Positions 1-9,441 of a stretch of DNA of 32,907 nucleotides are shown piece by piece. Positions within the stretch are counted from its first letter, which is position 1. Every line of letters begins with the position of its first letter. The position numbers were made by a program, and so were the translations under genes. Source of the stretch: Candidatus Omnitrophota bacterium (GTDB lineage: Bacteria; Omnitrophota; Gorgyraeia; JABMSB01); the NCBI GenBank assembly GCA_013202205.1, contig JABMSB010000024.1:1-32907 (forward strand), given 5' to 3'. Below the pieces are notes generated by a model, which made no database searches, had not been told where the DNA came from, and worked only from the letters and a program-made list of their open reading frames with translations.

Positions 1-2
1 AG

Positions 3-986
3 GCAGAGGGCCGTTTTAAAGAGGCGACCGAGGCATATGAGACCTTAAGCGATCCGCGCAAGCGAACGACATATGACCAGTTTGGTCATACAATGGGAGC
101 CGGCGCGGGGGGCGGCGGTTTCGATGCCAGTTCCTTTAGCGGGTTCGGTGATGTATTCGGGGATTTCTTCGGGGATATATTCGGCGGATCGACCCGCGGA
201 CGGCCGGGACCGGAACACGGGGCCAGCCTTGAGACGACGCTCGAGATAGAGTTCAGAGATGCGGCATTCGGTACCGAGAAGAAGGTGGAGGTACCTCGCT
301 ATGAAAATTGTGGTACATGCAGCGGCAGCGGCGCTAAACCCGGTACGGGGCGCACGACCTGTAATACCTGTGGAGGGAATGGACAAGTAAAGGTATCCAG
401 TGGTTTTTTCCAGATGTACAGGACATGCGAGCGCTGCGGCGGGGAAGGGTCTACGATCAAGTCTCCGTGCCTAAAGTGCAGCGGACGCGGCAGGATTAAG
501 GTGGCGAGAAGTATTACCGTAAAGGTGCCGGCAGGGGTAGAGACGGGGACGAGGCTGCGCATAACCGGAGAGGGTGAAGCCGGATACCGTGGAGGAAACC
601 GGGGAGATTTCTTCGTTCTCATAGTCGTAAAATCTCATACGATCTTTAATAGGCACGGGGATGATGTACTTTGCGAGGTGCCGATTACCTTTCCCCAGGC
701 CGTCCTTGGCTCGGAGATAGACGTGCCAACCCTTGATGGAAACGTCAAGATGAAGGTGCCGCCCGGCACGCAGAGCGGACGTATATTCAGGCTGCGGGGT
801 AAAGGTGTTTCTCATCTGCGCGGGTCCGGCAGGGGCGATGAACACGTCAGGGTGGTTGTAGAGACGCCGACACGCTTAAACAGAGTGCAGAAACGGCTTA
901 TGCAGGAATTTGCTGAAAGCTGCGACGATGACGCGACACCGATGAAGAAGTCATTTATGGATAAGGTCAAGAAAATGTTCCAATAA
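3..986 (+). CDS. dnaJ: Chaperone DnaJ (5'-truncated by window edge)
   Basis: The frame is open from nt 3 (AEGRFKEATEAYETLSDPRKRTTYDQFGH, the end of a J domain). A Gly/Phe-rich linker and four CxxCxGxG zinc motifs follow (CGTCSGSG, CNTCGGNG, CERCGGEG, CLKCSGRG), then the DnaJ C-terminal domain. The ORF track begins at an internal Met (93). Confidence 0.96.
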   Translation, partial: AEGRFKEATEAYETLSDPRKRTTYDQFGHTMGAGAGGGGFDASSFSGFGDVFGDFFGDIFGGSTRGRPGPEHGASLETTLEIEFRDAAFGTEKKVEVPRYENCGTCSGSGAKPGTGRTTCNTCGGNGQVKVSSGFFQMYRTCERCGGEGSTIKSPCLKCSGRGRIKVARSITVKVPAGVETGTRLRITGEGEAGYRGGNRGDFFVLIVVKSHTIFNRHGDDVLCEVPITFPQAVLGSEIDVPTLDGNVKMKVPPGTQSGRIFRLRGKGVSHLRGSGRGDEHVRVVVETPTRLNRVQKRLMQEFAESCDDDATPMKKSFMDKVKKMFQ

Positions 987-1003
987 ATCATCATGGAGCA
1001 ATC

Positions 1004-1297
1004 ATGCCAACATACGAATATGAGTGTAAAAGCTGCGGCCATAAGTTTGAACGCCTTCAACCGATAAGCGATAAGCCCATAAAGAGCTGCCCATCGTGCA
1101 GTAAGGACGTAAAGCGCCTTATAGGTACAGGCGCAGGGTTTATCTTTAAAGGATCGGGTTTTCACGCGACTGACTATAGGAGTAAAAGCTATAAGAAAGG
1201 CGCTGACAAGGATAAGAAGGCTGCTGATGGAAAAAAGGGCAAGGATTCCCCTTGCTCGGGTTGCGATTCCAAGGATTGCGGGTTAAAGAAAGAATGA
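1004..1297 (+). CDS. FmdB-family zinc-ribbon regulatory protein with Cys-rich tail
   Basis: MPTYEYECKSCGHKFE...CPSCSKDVKRLIG is the typical FmdB/CxxC_CxxC_SSSS N-terminus. The C-terminus carries CSGCDSKDC. Confidence 0.88.
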   Translation: MPTYEYECKSCGHKFERLQPISDKPIKSCPSCSKDVKRLIGTGAGFIFKGSGFHATDYRSKSYKKGADKDKKAADGKKGKDSPCSGCDSKDCGLKKE

Positions 1298-1674
1298 TGA
1301 ATAGAGAAAAAAAATCCCTATTTTATAAATTCTGGCTTCCACCGATTGCTTATGCAGTGCTCATATTTATATTGTCTTCTATATCCGCATATCCGGTATT
1401 GTTTGAGCTCGATATAATGGATGAGATTGTGCACATATTCGAATATGCGATATTGGGATTGCTTCTGATGAGGGCATTTGCCAACTCAAACCTGACCATC
1501 TCATTCAAAAAACAACTTCTTCTTTCCGTGGTGATAGCGGCATTCTATGGCCTATCGGATGAGTACCATCAGTTCTTTGTCCCCGGGCGCAATGCGAGCG
1601 CCATCGATGCGGCATTCGATTGTCTCGGTTCTCTTGCAGGAAGCGTCTTATACTATAAAAAGTTTTTGGTTTAA
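1294..1674 (+). CDS. VanZ-like family membrane protein
   Basis: Hydrophobic segments plus the VanZ-like pattern DEIVHIFEYAILGLLL...GLSDEYHQFFVPGRNASAIDAAFDCLGSLAG. The ATG at 1294 overlaps the upstream stop (ATGA) and is a better start than the 1252 start in the track. Confidence 0.85.
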   Translation: MMNREKKSLFYKFWLPPIAYAVLIFILSSISAYPVLFELDIMDEIVHIFEYAILGLLLMRAFANSNLTISFKKQLLLSVVIAAFYGLSDEYHQFFVPGRNASAIDAAFDCLGSLAGSVLYYKKFLV

Positions 1675-1693
1675 CTTTCAATAAGGATAAGTT

Positions 1694-2947
1694 ATGGTAA
1701 AGATAAAGTCATTCAAAGGTGTCTTGTATAATAAGACCGAGGTAGCTTCCATAGCCGATGTAACAGCCCCACCCTACGATGTCATATCCCCCCAAGAGCA
1801 GCAGGCCCTTTACAATAAGAGTGAAAAAAATATAGTCCGTCTCATACTCGGAAAAGATGATCCATCCGACAACCCAACCTCTGACCGCTACACAAGGGCA
1901 GCAGGTTTTTTTGATAAATGGTTGGCAGATGGGACGCTGAAGGTGGATGAGGAACCGACTATTTATATATATGAACAAGGGTATCCCTACGGCGATAAAG
2001 AGAATAAGCGCATAGGTTTTATCGCGCTGATGAAAGTCGGTGAACGCGACTTAAACAGCGTGATGATGCATGAGAAGACATTCCTCAAGCCAAAAGAGGA
2101 TCGCCTTAATCTGATACGTGCGGTAAAGGCAAACCTAAGCCCTATATTTACACTTTTTGAGGACAAAGATAGCTCTATTACAAATAAGTTGCGCGATTAC
2201 TCAAAAGATATTAAGCCCGACATAAATATTTGCATAGACGATGTGCACCATAGATTATGGCGAATAAAGGAGGCAATCCTGGTTTCTCAGCTCATAGAAT
2301 CTATGAATGGGAGAGATGTCTTTATAGCCGATGGACACCATAGATTTGAGGTTGCCGCGCAGTTTGCAAGTGAAGGCGGTTTTGATCACGTCATGACGTA
2401 CTTCTCAAGTTTAAACGACGAGGCGCTTACCATATTTCCCACGCACAGGATTATAAAGGAGATCGCCCCACTCGACCAGGATAGGTTATTGAATATTCTG
2501 GGCGAAAAATTTACCATAAAAGAGGCCGATACCCTCGAGGGGATGCTTAAAAGTCTTAATGCTGAACGCCGTTATGCCTTCGGCCTTTATTGCGGGGATA
2601 AGAAAATTTATCTCATTACGCTTAAAGACAACACGCAGCCGGCTATAACAGGATTAGAGGACAAGTCGGAACTGTGGAAAAAGCTCGACGTGGTTATTCT
2701 ACATGAATTTATGCTCAAGCGGCTCCTTGGCATCAGACTGATAGAAGGCAATGTGGCATATGTGAAAGATGCCGGTTCTGCTATAGAAGCCGTAGATAGG
2801 AATGATTTCAAGCTGGCCTTCTTCTTAAGGCCTACCCGGATAGAACAGGTTCAGCGCATTGCTATGAATGGCGAGAGGATGCCGCATAAGTCGACCTATT
2901 TCTATCCTAAGCTGCTCACAGGTTTGGTAATAAACAAATTTGACTAA
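1694..2947 (+). CDS. DUF1015 family protein
   Basis: N-terminal VTAPPYDVISPQEQ and internal FIADGHHRFEVA, both characteristic of DUF1015. Confidence 0.9.
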   Translation: MVKIKSFKGVLYNKTEVASIADVTAPPYDVISPQEQQALYNKSEKNIVRLILGKDDPSDNPTSDRYTRAAGFFDKWLADGTLKVDEEPTIYIYEQGYPYGDKENKRIGFIALMKVGERDLNSVMMHEKTFLKPKEDRLNLIRAVKANLSPIFTLFEDKDSSITNKLRDYSKDIKPDINICIDDVHHRLWRIKEAILVSQLIESMNGRDVFIADGHHRFEVAAQFASEGGFDHVMTYFSSLNDEALTIFPTHRIIKEIAPLDQDRLLNILGEKFTIKEADTLEGMLKSLNAERRYAFGLYCGDKKIYLITLKDNTQPAITGLEDKSELWKKLDVVILHEFMLKRLLGIRLIEGNVAYVKDAGSAIEAVDRNDFKLAFFLRPTRIEQVQRIAMNGERMPHKSTYFYPKLLTGLVINKFD

Positions 2948-2964
2948 CTCAAATAAGGTGCATT

Positions 2965-3606
2965 ATGACGAATATTCTGGATGACATAAGAAAGAATCTC
3001 ATCTCGGGGAATATAAGCAAGGTTAAGGAGTTGACCGAAACGGCTATAAGTGAGAATATATCGGCCGAGGAGGTATTAAATAAAGGGCTTATAGAAGGGA
3101 TGGGCATAGTAGGTGAGGCTTTTAAGAAGTGCGAGATATATATACCGGAAGTCCTTATAGCGGCAAAGGCGATGCATGCAGGGCTTGCCATACTTGAACC
3201 CATTCTGGCTAAGAGCGGGGTGGAGCCTACAGGGAAAGTTGTCATAGGTACCGTAAAGGGAGATCTGCATGACATAGGGAAGAACCTTGTGGCCATGATG
3301 CTCAAGGGCGCGGGATTTCAGATCTTCGACCTTGGCATAGATATTTCGCCTGAGAAGTTTGTTGAGGCGGCGAACGAACGGGGGGCCCAACTGATTGCCA
3401 TATCATCGCTCTTAACGACATCGATGCCCTCTATGCGTACGGCAATAGATATATTGAAAAAGAGCGATACCCGGAATAAGATAAAGACGATAGTAGGCGG
3501 TGCCCCTGTGACACAGGGGTTTGCTGATGAGATAGGTGCGGATGGATACGCGAAGGATGCGGCATCGGCCGTTGACAAGGCAAAGGAGTTGTTGGGAAAG
3601 CTGTAA
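2965..3606 (+). CDS. Corrinoid (cobalamin-binding) methyltransferase protein, MtbC/MtmC-like
   Basis: GTVKGDLHDIGKNLVAMMLKGAGFQIFDLGIDI contains the DxHxxG cobalamin-ligand motif. An N-terminal helical B12-binding-2 type domain precedes it. Confidence 0.9.
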   Translation: MTNILDDIRKNLISGNISKVKELTETAISENISAEEVLNKGLIEGMGIVGEAFKKCEIYIPEVLIAAKAMHAGLAILEPILAKSGVEPTGKVVIGTVKGDLHDIGKNLVAMMLKGAGFQIFDLGIDISPEKFVEAANERGAQLIAISSLLTTSMPSMRTAIDILKKSDTRNKIKTIVGGAPVTQGFADEIGADGYAKDAASAVDKAKELLGKL

Positions 3607-3651
3607 GCTTTAAGATGGCGTCAAATACGAAAGGCAAAATAAGGAATATAT

Positions 3652-4494
3652 ATGCCGTTATTTGGGAAGCCTAAGTATACGATAGTCAAGATTGCCAAAA
3701 AGCGCGAGATGCCCGGTGGGCTATGGACTAAGTGTGAGGGTTGTGGCGAGATAATATATAATAAGCAGCTTGAGACGTCACTACGCGTGTGCCCTAAATG
3801 TAATTATCATTTCACGCTGGGCGCGCGGGAGCGCATAGCGCTTCTTCTGGATGAGGGAACTTTTAAGGAGCACGACAAACTTCTTACCTCAATGGATCCC
3901 CTGAAATTTTCCGGGCCTAAGACATACAAGGATAAGATAAAGAAAGATCAGGAGCTGACGGGGCTTATCGAGGCGGTGGTTACCGGCAAAGGTAAGATAG
4001 AGAATCAAGACCTTATTATCGCTGTCACGGATTCCAGGTTTATAATGGGATCGATGGGGTCGGTATTGGGGGAGAAGATCACCAGGGCATTTGAACGCGC
4101 AACCGAGATGGAGCTCCCAATCATAATTATATCCGGCTCAGGAGGCGGCGCACGCATGTATGAAGGCATGTTCTCGTTGATGCAGATGGCCAAGACCTCC
4201 GCCGCGGCCGCGCGCCACCATAAAGCGGGTCACTTATTTGTCTCTGTACTTACAAACCCGACCATGGCAGGTGTTATGGCCAGTTTTGCGTCATTAGGCG
4301 ATATTATAATAGCAGAACCGAAGGCCCTGGTCGGTTTTACGGGTCCGCGCGTTATTGAGCAGACGATACGGCAGAAACTGCCGGATGGATTCCAGAGTTC
4401 TGAATTTTTATTGAAGCACGGATTGATAGATATGATAGTGCACAGGAAAGAGCTTAAAGTATCTTTAAGCGCACTTTTAGATTATTTAACTTAA
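3652..4494 (+). CDS. accD: Acetyl-CoA carboxylase carboxyltransferase subunit beta
   Basis: C4 zinc finger CEGCGEIIYNKQLETSLRVCPKCNYHF, and carboxyltransferase motifs SGSGGGARMYEGMFSLMQMAKTSAA and PTMAGVMASFASLGDIIIAEPKALVGFTGPRVIEQT. Confidence 0.97.
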   Translation: MPLFGKPKYTIVKIAKKREMPGGLWTKCEGCGEIIYNKQLETSLRVCPKCNYHFTLGARERIALLLDEGTFKEHDKLLTSMDPLKFSGPKTYKDKIKKDQELTGLIEAVVTGKGKIENQDLIIAVTDSRFIMGSMGSVLGEKITRAFERATEMELPIIIISGSGGGARMYEGMFSLMQMAKTSAAAARHHKAGHLFVSVLTNPTMAGVMASFASLGDIIIAEPKALVGFTGPRVIEQTIRQKLPDGFQSSEFLLKHGLIDMIVHRKELKVSLSALLDYLT

Positions 4495-4516
4495 GTTACG
4501 TAAGGAGATCTCCTCT

Positions 4517-5620
4517 ATGGCGCAGGTAAGCCTTAGGAATGTCAGTAAGATATTTCCACCTGACGTAAAGGCGGTCAACAATGTCAGCCTGGGCGTTGAA
4601 AATAAGGAATTTCTCGTTCTCGTCGGCCCATCGGCATGCGGTAAATCGACAACCCTGCGCATGATTGCAGGACTGGAAGAGGTTACCGAAGGACAGATAT
4701 ATATCGGAGATAAGATGGTCAATGAGATGCCTGCCAAGGATAGGAATATCGCCATGGTATTCCAGAACTACGCGCTATATCCTCATATGTCAGTTTTTGA
4801 AAATATGGCCATTAGTCTAAAATTGCGCCGCTACCCTAAGGAAGAGATACGCAAGCGTGTACTGGAGGCGGCCGATATGCTGGGGATAGGCAAGCTCCTA
4901 AAGCGTATCCCAAAGGAGCTTTCGGGCGGCCAGCGCCAACGCGTCGCTGTGGGCAGGGCGATAGTCCGCAAACCACTCGTCTTCCTCTTTGACGAGCCGC
5001 TCTCAAATCTTGATGCCAAGATGCGCGTCCAGATGAGAACAGAGCTACATAAGCTCCATATCAAACTGCAGTCAACCATGATCTATGTGACCCATGACCA
5101 GGTCGAAGCTATGACGATGGGCGACCGTATAGTGGTGATGAAGGATGGAGATGTTCTGCAGGTAGATGATCCGATTTCACTATATAACCATCCCGCGGAT
5201 AAATTTGTCGGAGGATTTATAGGAAGCCCGCCGATGAATTTTATGGACGGCAGGATAATAAAGAAAGAGAGCCACTTCTATTTTGACGAGGGTAAGTTCA
5301 GGGTCAGGATCGCAGAGGATATGGTGCCCAAGATACTCAATTATGTGGGCAAAGAGGTGACCTTTGGTATAAGGCCGGAAGATATACACGACAAGCTCTA
5401 TGTTTCGGACGCGCCCCCTGATAATGTGCTCACCGTAAACGTTGAGGTGGTCGAACCGATGGGTTCCGAGGTCTATCTCTACTTGACTACCGGGTTAAAT
5501 ACATTCATAGCTAAGGTAGGAGGACACAACAGGCCTCAGGTGAACCAGGACCTCGATATCGTCTTCAACATGTCGAAGGTTCACTTTTTTGACAAGACGA
5601 CGGAAAAGGTTATCGACTAA
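4517..5620 (+). CDS. Sugar ABC transporter ATP-binding protein (UgpC/MsmX/MalK-type)
   Basis: Walker A GPSACGKST, signature LSGGQRQRVAVGRAIVRKP, Walker B FLFDEPLSNLDAKMR, and a C-terminal TOBE-like region with FGIRPEDI. Confidence 0.95.
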   Translation: MAQVSLRNVSKIFPPDVKAVNNVSLGVENKEFLVLVGPSACGKSTTLRMIAGLEEVTEGQIYIGDKMVNEMPAKDRNIAMVFQNYALYPHMSVFENMAISLKLRRYPKEEIRKRVLEAADMLGIGKLLKRIPKELSGGQRQRVAVGRAIVRKPLVFLFDEPLSNLDAKMRVQMRTELHKLHIKLQSTMIYVTHDQVEAMTMGDRIVVMKDGDVLQVDDPISLYNHPADKFVGGFIGSPPMNFMDGRIIKKESHFYFDEGKFRVRIAEDMVPKILNYVGKEVTFGIRPEDIHDKLYVSDAPPDNVLTVNVEVVEPMGSEVYLYLTTGLNTFIAKVGGHNRPQVNQDLDIVFNMSKVHFFDKTTEKVID

Positions 5621-7053
5621 TGAACCCTCCCCAGGCAAAAAAGATATTTGGGATTTCTGCTATTCTGCTTCCCGTCCTGATGGCCGCATTTATCGTAAAG
5701 ATCTTCCCCTATGTAACATCTGGTTCAGAGGTCCATAAGGGTTTCCTGGAGATTGCTCTATTGGCATTTAACCTCATCATACTTATGGGGTGGTTTGTCT
5801 TTGGGCGGGGAGGGGGCGCTTTAATATTTGTATTTGCCTGTATAACCGCCCTCGGTGCTGCAGCCAATTTTGGTGGCATAAGATACGTACTGCACCTTCC
5901 TATCTTTCTTGTCAGCGTTATTGTGTCAGAGACCCGTCTCCAGGCCACAGAAAGTTTCCTTGCCAATTTTAACACAGAGCTGGAAAGGTTTGAGGAAGAG
6001 AAGAATATATTCTCAGACGATCTATCCCATAAATCAGCACATATCGATGCTGTAAAGAAGAAAATATCGACTTATTCTAAGCTAAAAGAGGTGACCGAGG
6101 TTTTAAGCAATACCCTTGTGCTCGATGAGATCTGCCAACATCTTATCAATGAGTCTTTTCACCTATTAGGCAAGGCGGAGAGGATATTGCTCTATCTTAT
6201 CGATGAAGGCGAAAGAGAACCCTATCTTAAGATGTCCAGGCAGAAGGTGGTCGGCGAAAGTATCAGATCAAAGAGGGGAGATATATTCGATACATGGGTG
6301 CTTAAACACCGCACACCCCTTATAGTGCAGAATGCCAGTAATGATTTTCGTTTTTCCCCGGACCACATACCCCATGAGCCCTTGCGTGTTAAATCGATCA
6401 TCTCAGCACCTCTTATGGCTGGATCGAAGACGTTGGGGTTGATCAGGATGGATGGCCCATCTGAAGATCTTTTCAGTGCCGATGATTTGAGACTTCTCGA
6501 CATAATCGCTGACCTTGGCACGGTAGCAATAGAGAACGCCCAGCTCTATCTTATAACGAGGGAATTGGCGATAAATGACGGCCTTACCGGGCTATTCGTC
6601 CGCAGGTACTTTATGGAACGGTTGGGCCTTGAGCTTACCAGGTCCTTATCCCGCGAGGAATCGATAAGCCTGCTCATGATAGATATTGACCACTTCAAGA
6701 TTTATAATGATACATATGGCCATACCGCGGGAGATATACTCCTTAAACGGCTTGCCCAGATACTCCGTTCTTTTACAAGGCCCGGAGATATAGCTGCAAG
6801 ATATGGGGGCGAGGAGTTTGTGTTGGTACTCGTAGATATGAATAAGACGGCAGCGCGCAAGGTGGCATCCGATATACGAGATAGGGTTGCGAAAGAAAGC
6901 TTTATCTTGAGGCGAAAACCGACCAATGTAACGATATCGATCGGGATAGCTGCCTCTCCGGCAGATTCGACGATGGAAGAGGACCTTATAAAGGCGGCCG
7001 ATGCCAATCTCTATAAGGCAAAGGAGACGGGGCGAAACAGAATCTGTTATTGA
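5620..7053 (+). CDS. Membrane GAF-GGDEF diguanylate cyclase
   Basis: N-terminal hydrophobic helices, GAF-like region, then DGLTGLFVRRYF...DIDHFKIYNDTYGH...RPGDIAARYGGEEF. An RxxD I-site lies five residues upstream of GGEEF. The start overlaps the upstream stop. Confidence 0.93.
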   Translation: MNPPQAKKIFGISAILLPVLMAAFIVKIFPYVTSGSEVHKGFLEIALLAFNLIILMGWFVFGRGGGALIFVFACITALGAAANFGGIRYVLHLPIFLVSVIVSETRLQATESFLANFNTELERFEEEKNIFSDDLSHKSAHIDAVKKKISTYSKLKEVTEVLSNTLVLDEICQHLINESFHLLGKAERILLYLIDEGEREPYLKMSRQKVVGESIRSKRGDIFDTWVLKHRTPLIVQNASNDFRFSPDHIPHEPLRVKSIISAPLMAGSKTLGLIRMDGPSEDLFSADDLRLLDIIADLGTVAIENAQLYLITRELAINDGLTGLFVRRYFMERLGLELTRSLSREESISLLMIDIDHFKIYNDTYGHTAGDILLKRLAQILRSFTRPGDIAARYGGEEFVLVLVDMNKTAARKVASDIRDRVAKESFILRRKPTNVTISIGIAASPADSTMEEDLIKAADANLYKAKETGRNRICY

Positions 7054-7068
7054 AAGCGATCTTAGAAT

Positions 7069-8439
7069 ATGAACGATCCATATCCTTTTATTTTTAATGC
7101 AGCCTTGCCTCTTGTGATAGCACTTGCCTACTTCTTCAGAAAGCGTCTTGCTTATTCAGCGGCCTTCGTCGCGGTCATACCCACGACATTTTTACTCTTT
7201 AAGCTGGGCGCTCCCGGATCAACCATCGTTCTTGCAGCGGCCCTATTTATAGGCACGCCTTATTTGATATCGCGATTCAATCTCAGCTATAAAAAGAGCA
7301 GGACGGAGCTTGAGGGAAGATTAAAAGATTTAAAGGATGAACACGCGCGATTGCATCATGAAGAAGAGGAGTTGGGCCATTCGGCTAAGGCGGTTGACGG
7401 GAGGATGACGGATATCATCAGCCTCTACGAGATCACCAAAGAGATGTCGGCCGCACTCAACTTCGAACAACTCTTTAAGACATTCAGCGCATTTTTGTGG
7501 GAAAATTTCAGTTTTTCCATTTGCAGGCTTGCGCTGGTCAATAGAGAAGAGATGGATGTTTCCACGGTAGATAAGGTATATAACATAGAGGGGCGCAGCT
7601 CATCAGATTCTATAGATGAGGACTTCCCAAATATTCACTCCGTCGAGCCTGATTCGGACGATAAATTACTCATAAGCTATCTTTCAAGCACAAAGAAGCC
7701 GCTCCTTATCGATTCGAAGAAAAATTTACACGATCCAACAATCTCTTTTATCTCCGAGGGGGCAAAGACATTTATTGCTGCCCCGCTTGTTGTAGGAGAG
7801 AAATTGGTAGCTGCATTAAGCATGAGTAATCTGCCGCCTAATGATTTCGATAAGATAGTTATACAGGCACGTCAGTTTGCGCTTGAGATCAAGAAGATCC
7901 AGCTCTATGAGACGATCCAGCATCTTGCCATAACCGATGGTCTTACAAATCTATTTGTGCGCCGCCACTTCATTGAGAGGTTTGATGAGGAGTTGAGGCG
8001 CTCCAGGCGCCAGAAATTAAGGATGGTCCTCCTGATGCTCGATATAGACCATTTTAAGATCTGCAATGATAGATATGGCCACCTCGTGGGGGATGCGGTT
8101 TTGCGTGAGATATCGAAGATAATAAGGGATAGCGTCAGAGAGATAGATATGGTGGCCAGGTATGGGGGTGAAGAGTTCGCTGTTCTGTTGCCTGATACAA
8201 AGAAAGAAGAGGCTGCCCACGTTGCCGAACGTATCCGGTCCGCCATATCGTTGCACGAGTTTAAGGCTTACGATGAGCTGATCCGGTGTACAATAAGCAT
8301 AGGTGTTGCTTCCTACCCAAGCGATTCTCCTACCATGGAGAGCCTTATAGAAAGTGCAGACCTTGCGCTTTATAAAGCGAAGGCTTTAGGAAGAGACAAG
8401 GTTTGCCTTTTTAAGCGTGATATGAGAGAATCAGAGTAG
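7069..8439 (+). CDS. Membrane GAF-GGDEF diguanylate cyclase (tandem paralogue)
   Basis: Same layout as the preceding gene: N-terminal hydrophobic helices, coiled coil, GAF-like region, DGLTNLFVRRHF...DIDHFKICNDRYGH...REIDMVARYGGEEF (RxxD I-site present). Confidence 0.93.
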   Translation: MNDPYPFIFNAALPLVIALAYFFRKRLAYSAAFVAVIPTTFLLFKLGAPGSTIVLAAALFIGTPYLISRFNLSYKKSRTELEGRLKDLKDEHARLHHEEEELGHSAKAVDGRMTDIISLYEITKEMSAALNFEQLFKTFSAFLWENFSFSICRLALVNREEMDVSTVDKVYNIEGRSSSDSIDEDFPNIHSVEPDSDDKLLISYLSSTKKPLLIDSKKNLHDPTISFISEGAKTFIAAPLVVGEKLVAALSMSNLPPNDFDKIVIQARQFALEIKKIQLYETIQHLAITDGLTNLFVRRHFIERFDEELRRSRRQKLRMVLLMLDIDHFKICNDRYGHLVGDAVLREISKIIRDSVREIDMVARYGGEEFAVLLPDTKKEEAAHVAERIRSAISLHEFKAYDELIRCTISIGVASYPSDSPTMESLIESADLALYKAKALGRDKVCLFKRDMRESE

Positions 8440-8463
8440 GACATTTATCTTAGGAGGGATTAC

Positions 8464-9441
8464 ATGGCGAGATCTAAATATATTATAGCCGTAGATATCG
8501 GTGGTACAAATACCAAATTGGGCATGGTAAGTACCAATGGGAGGATATTACGCACCACTTCTTTTCCCACATGCCGCCGCAGAGGCGATGTAATAGACCG
8601 TGTGATAAAGGAGGCCTATGGGTTGGTCAACTCGACACACATAAGAAAAAGGGATATCCTTGGTATAGGTATGGGGGTAGCCGGCCCCACAGACCATTCG
8701 CGAGGTCTTATACACCACTTTGTCAATGTGCCGGGTTGGAGGAATACACCGCTTGCACGTATCGTCAGATCGAGGACCAAATTACCTACATTCATAGATA
8801 ATGATGTCAATGTAATGACTATCGGAGAACTGTACTTTGGGGCAGGCCGCGGCGCGAAGAATATGATCTGTTTGACGTTGGGTACGGGGGTTGGCGGCGG
8901 TGTTGTTATAGACGGAAGACTCCATAGGGGGTCCAATCTCGTTGCCGGTGAGATAGGGCATATGCCAATAAATGTTGTTGGACGCAAGTGTAACTGCGGC
9001 GGGATAGGCTGCATGGAGATGTACGTAGGCAATAAGTATATAGTGGAGAATGCGCTCAGACGCCTTAAGGGTAAGAAAAATTCTTTAATTTTGAAGTTGA
9101 TAGGCGGTGACAGAAGAAAGCTGACGCCTGAAGTCCTGGCCATTGCGGCGCGCAGGGGTGACAAGACGGCGAACGCGGTTTGGGCAGATACGGGCTTGCA
9201 TTTAGGGGTTGCTATAGCAGCTTCAGTGAGCCTGATAAACCCCGAGAGGGTTGTTATAGGAGGAGGTGTGGCAGGAGCAGGCGAGGTGCTCTTTAAGCAT
9301 ATCCGCAAGGCGGTAGAGAATAGGACGATGAAAGAACATAGGCACGGATTACGAATAGTCCGCGCCAAGCTTGGCAGCAAGGCCGGGCTGGTGGGCGCGA
9401 TGCAGCTGGTCAAATTGAGCCTGAAGGAGAGGATGGAATGA
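8464..9441 (+). CDS. ROK family sugar kinase (glucokinase-like)
   Basis: VDIGGTNTKLGMV phosphate-binding motif, LGTGVGGGVVIDGRLHRG, GEIGHMPIN, and the ROK zinc motif CNCGGIGCMEMYV. Confidence 0.94.
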   Translation: MARSKYIIAVDIGGTNTKLGMVSTNGRILRTTSFPTCRRRGDVIDRVIKEAYGLVNSTHIRKRDILGIGMGVAGPTDHSRGLIHHFVNVPGWRNTPLARIVRSRTKLPTFIDNDVNVMTIGELYFGAGRGAKNMICLTLGTGVGGGVVIDGRLHRGSNLVAGEIGHMPINVVGRKCNCGGIGCMEMYVGNKYIVENALRRLKGKKNSLILKLIGGDRRKLTPEVLAIAARRGDKTANAVWADTGLHLGVAIAASVSLINPERVVIGGGVAGAGEVLFKHIRKAVENRTMKEHRHGLRIVRAKLGSKAGLVGAMQLVKLSLKERME

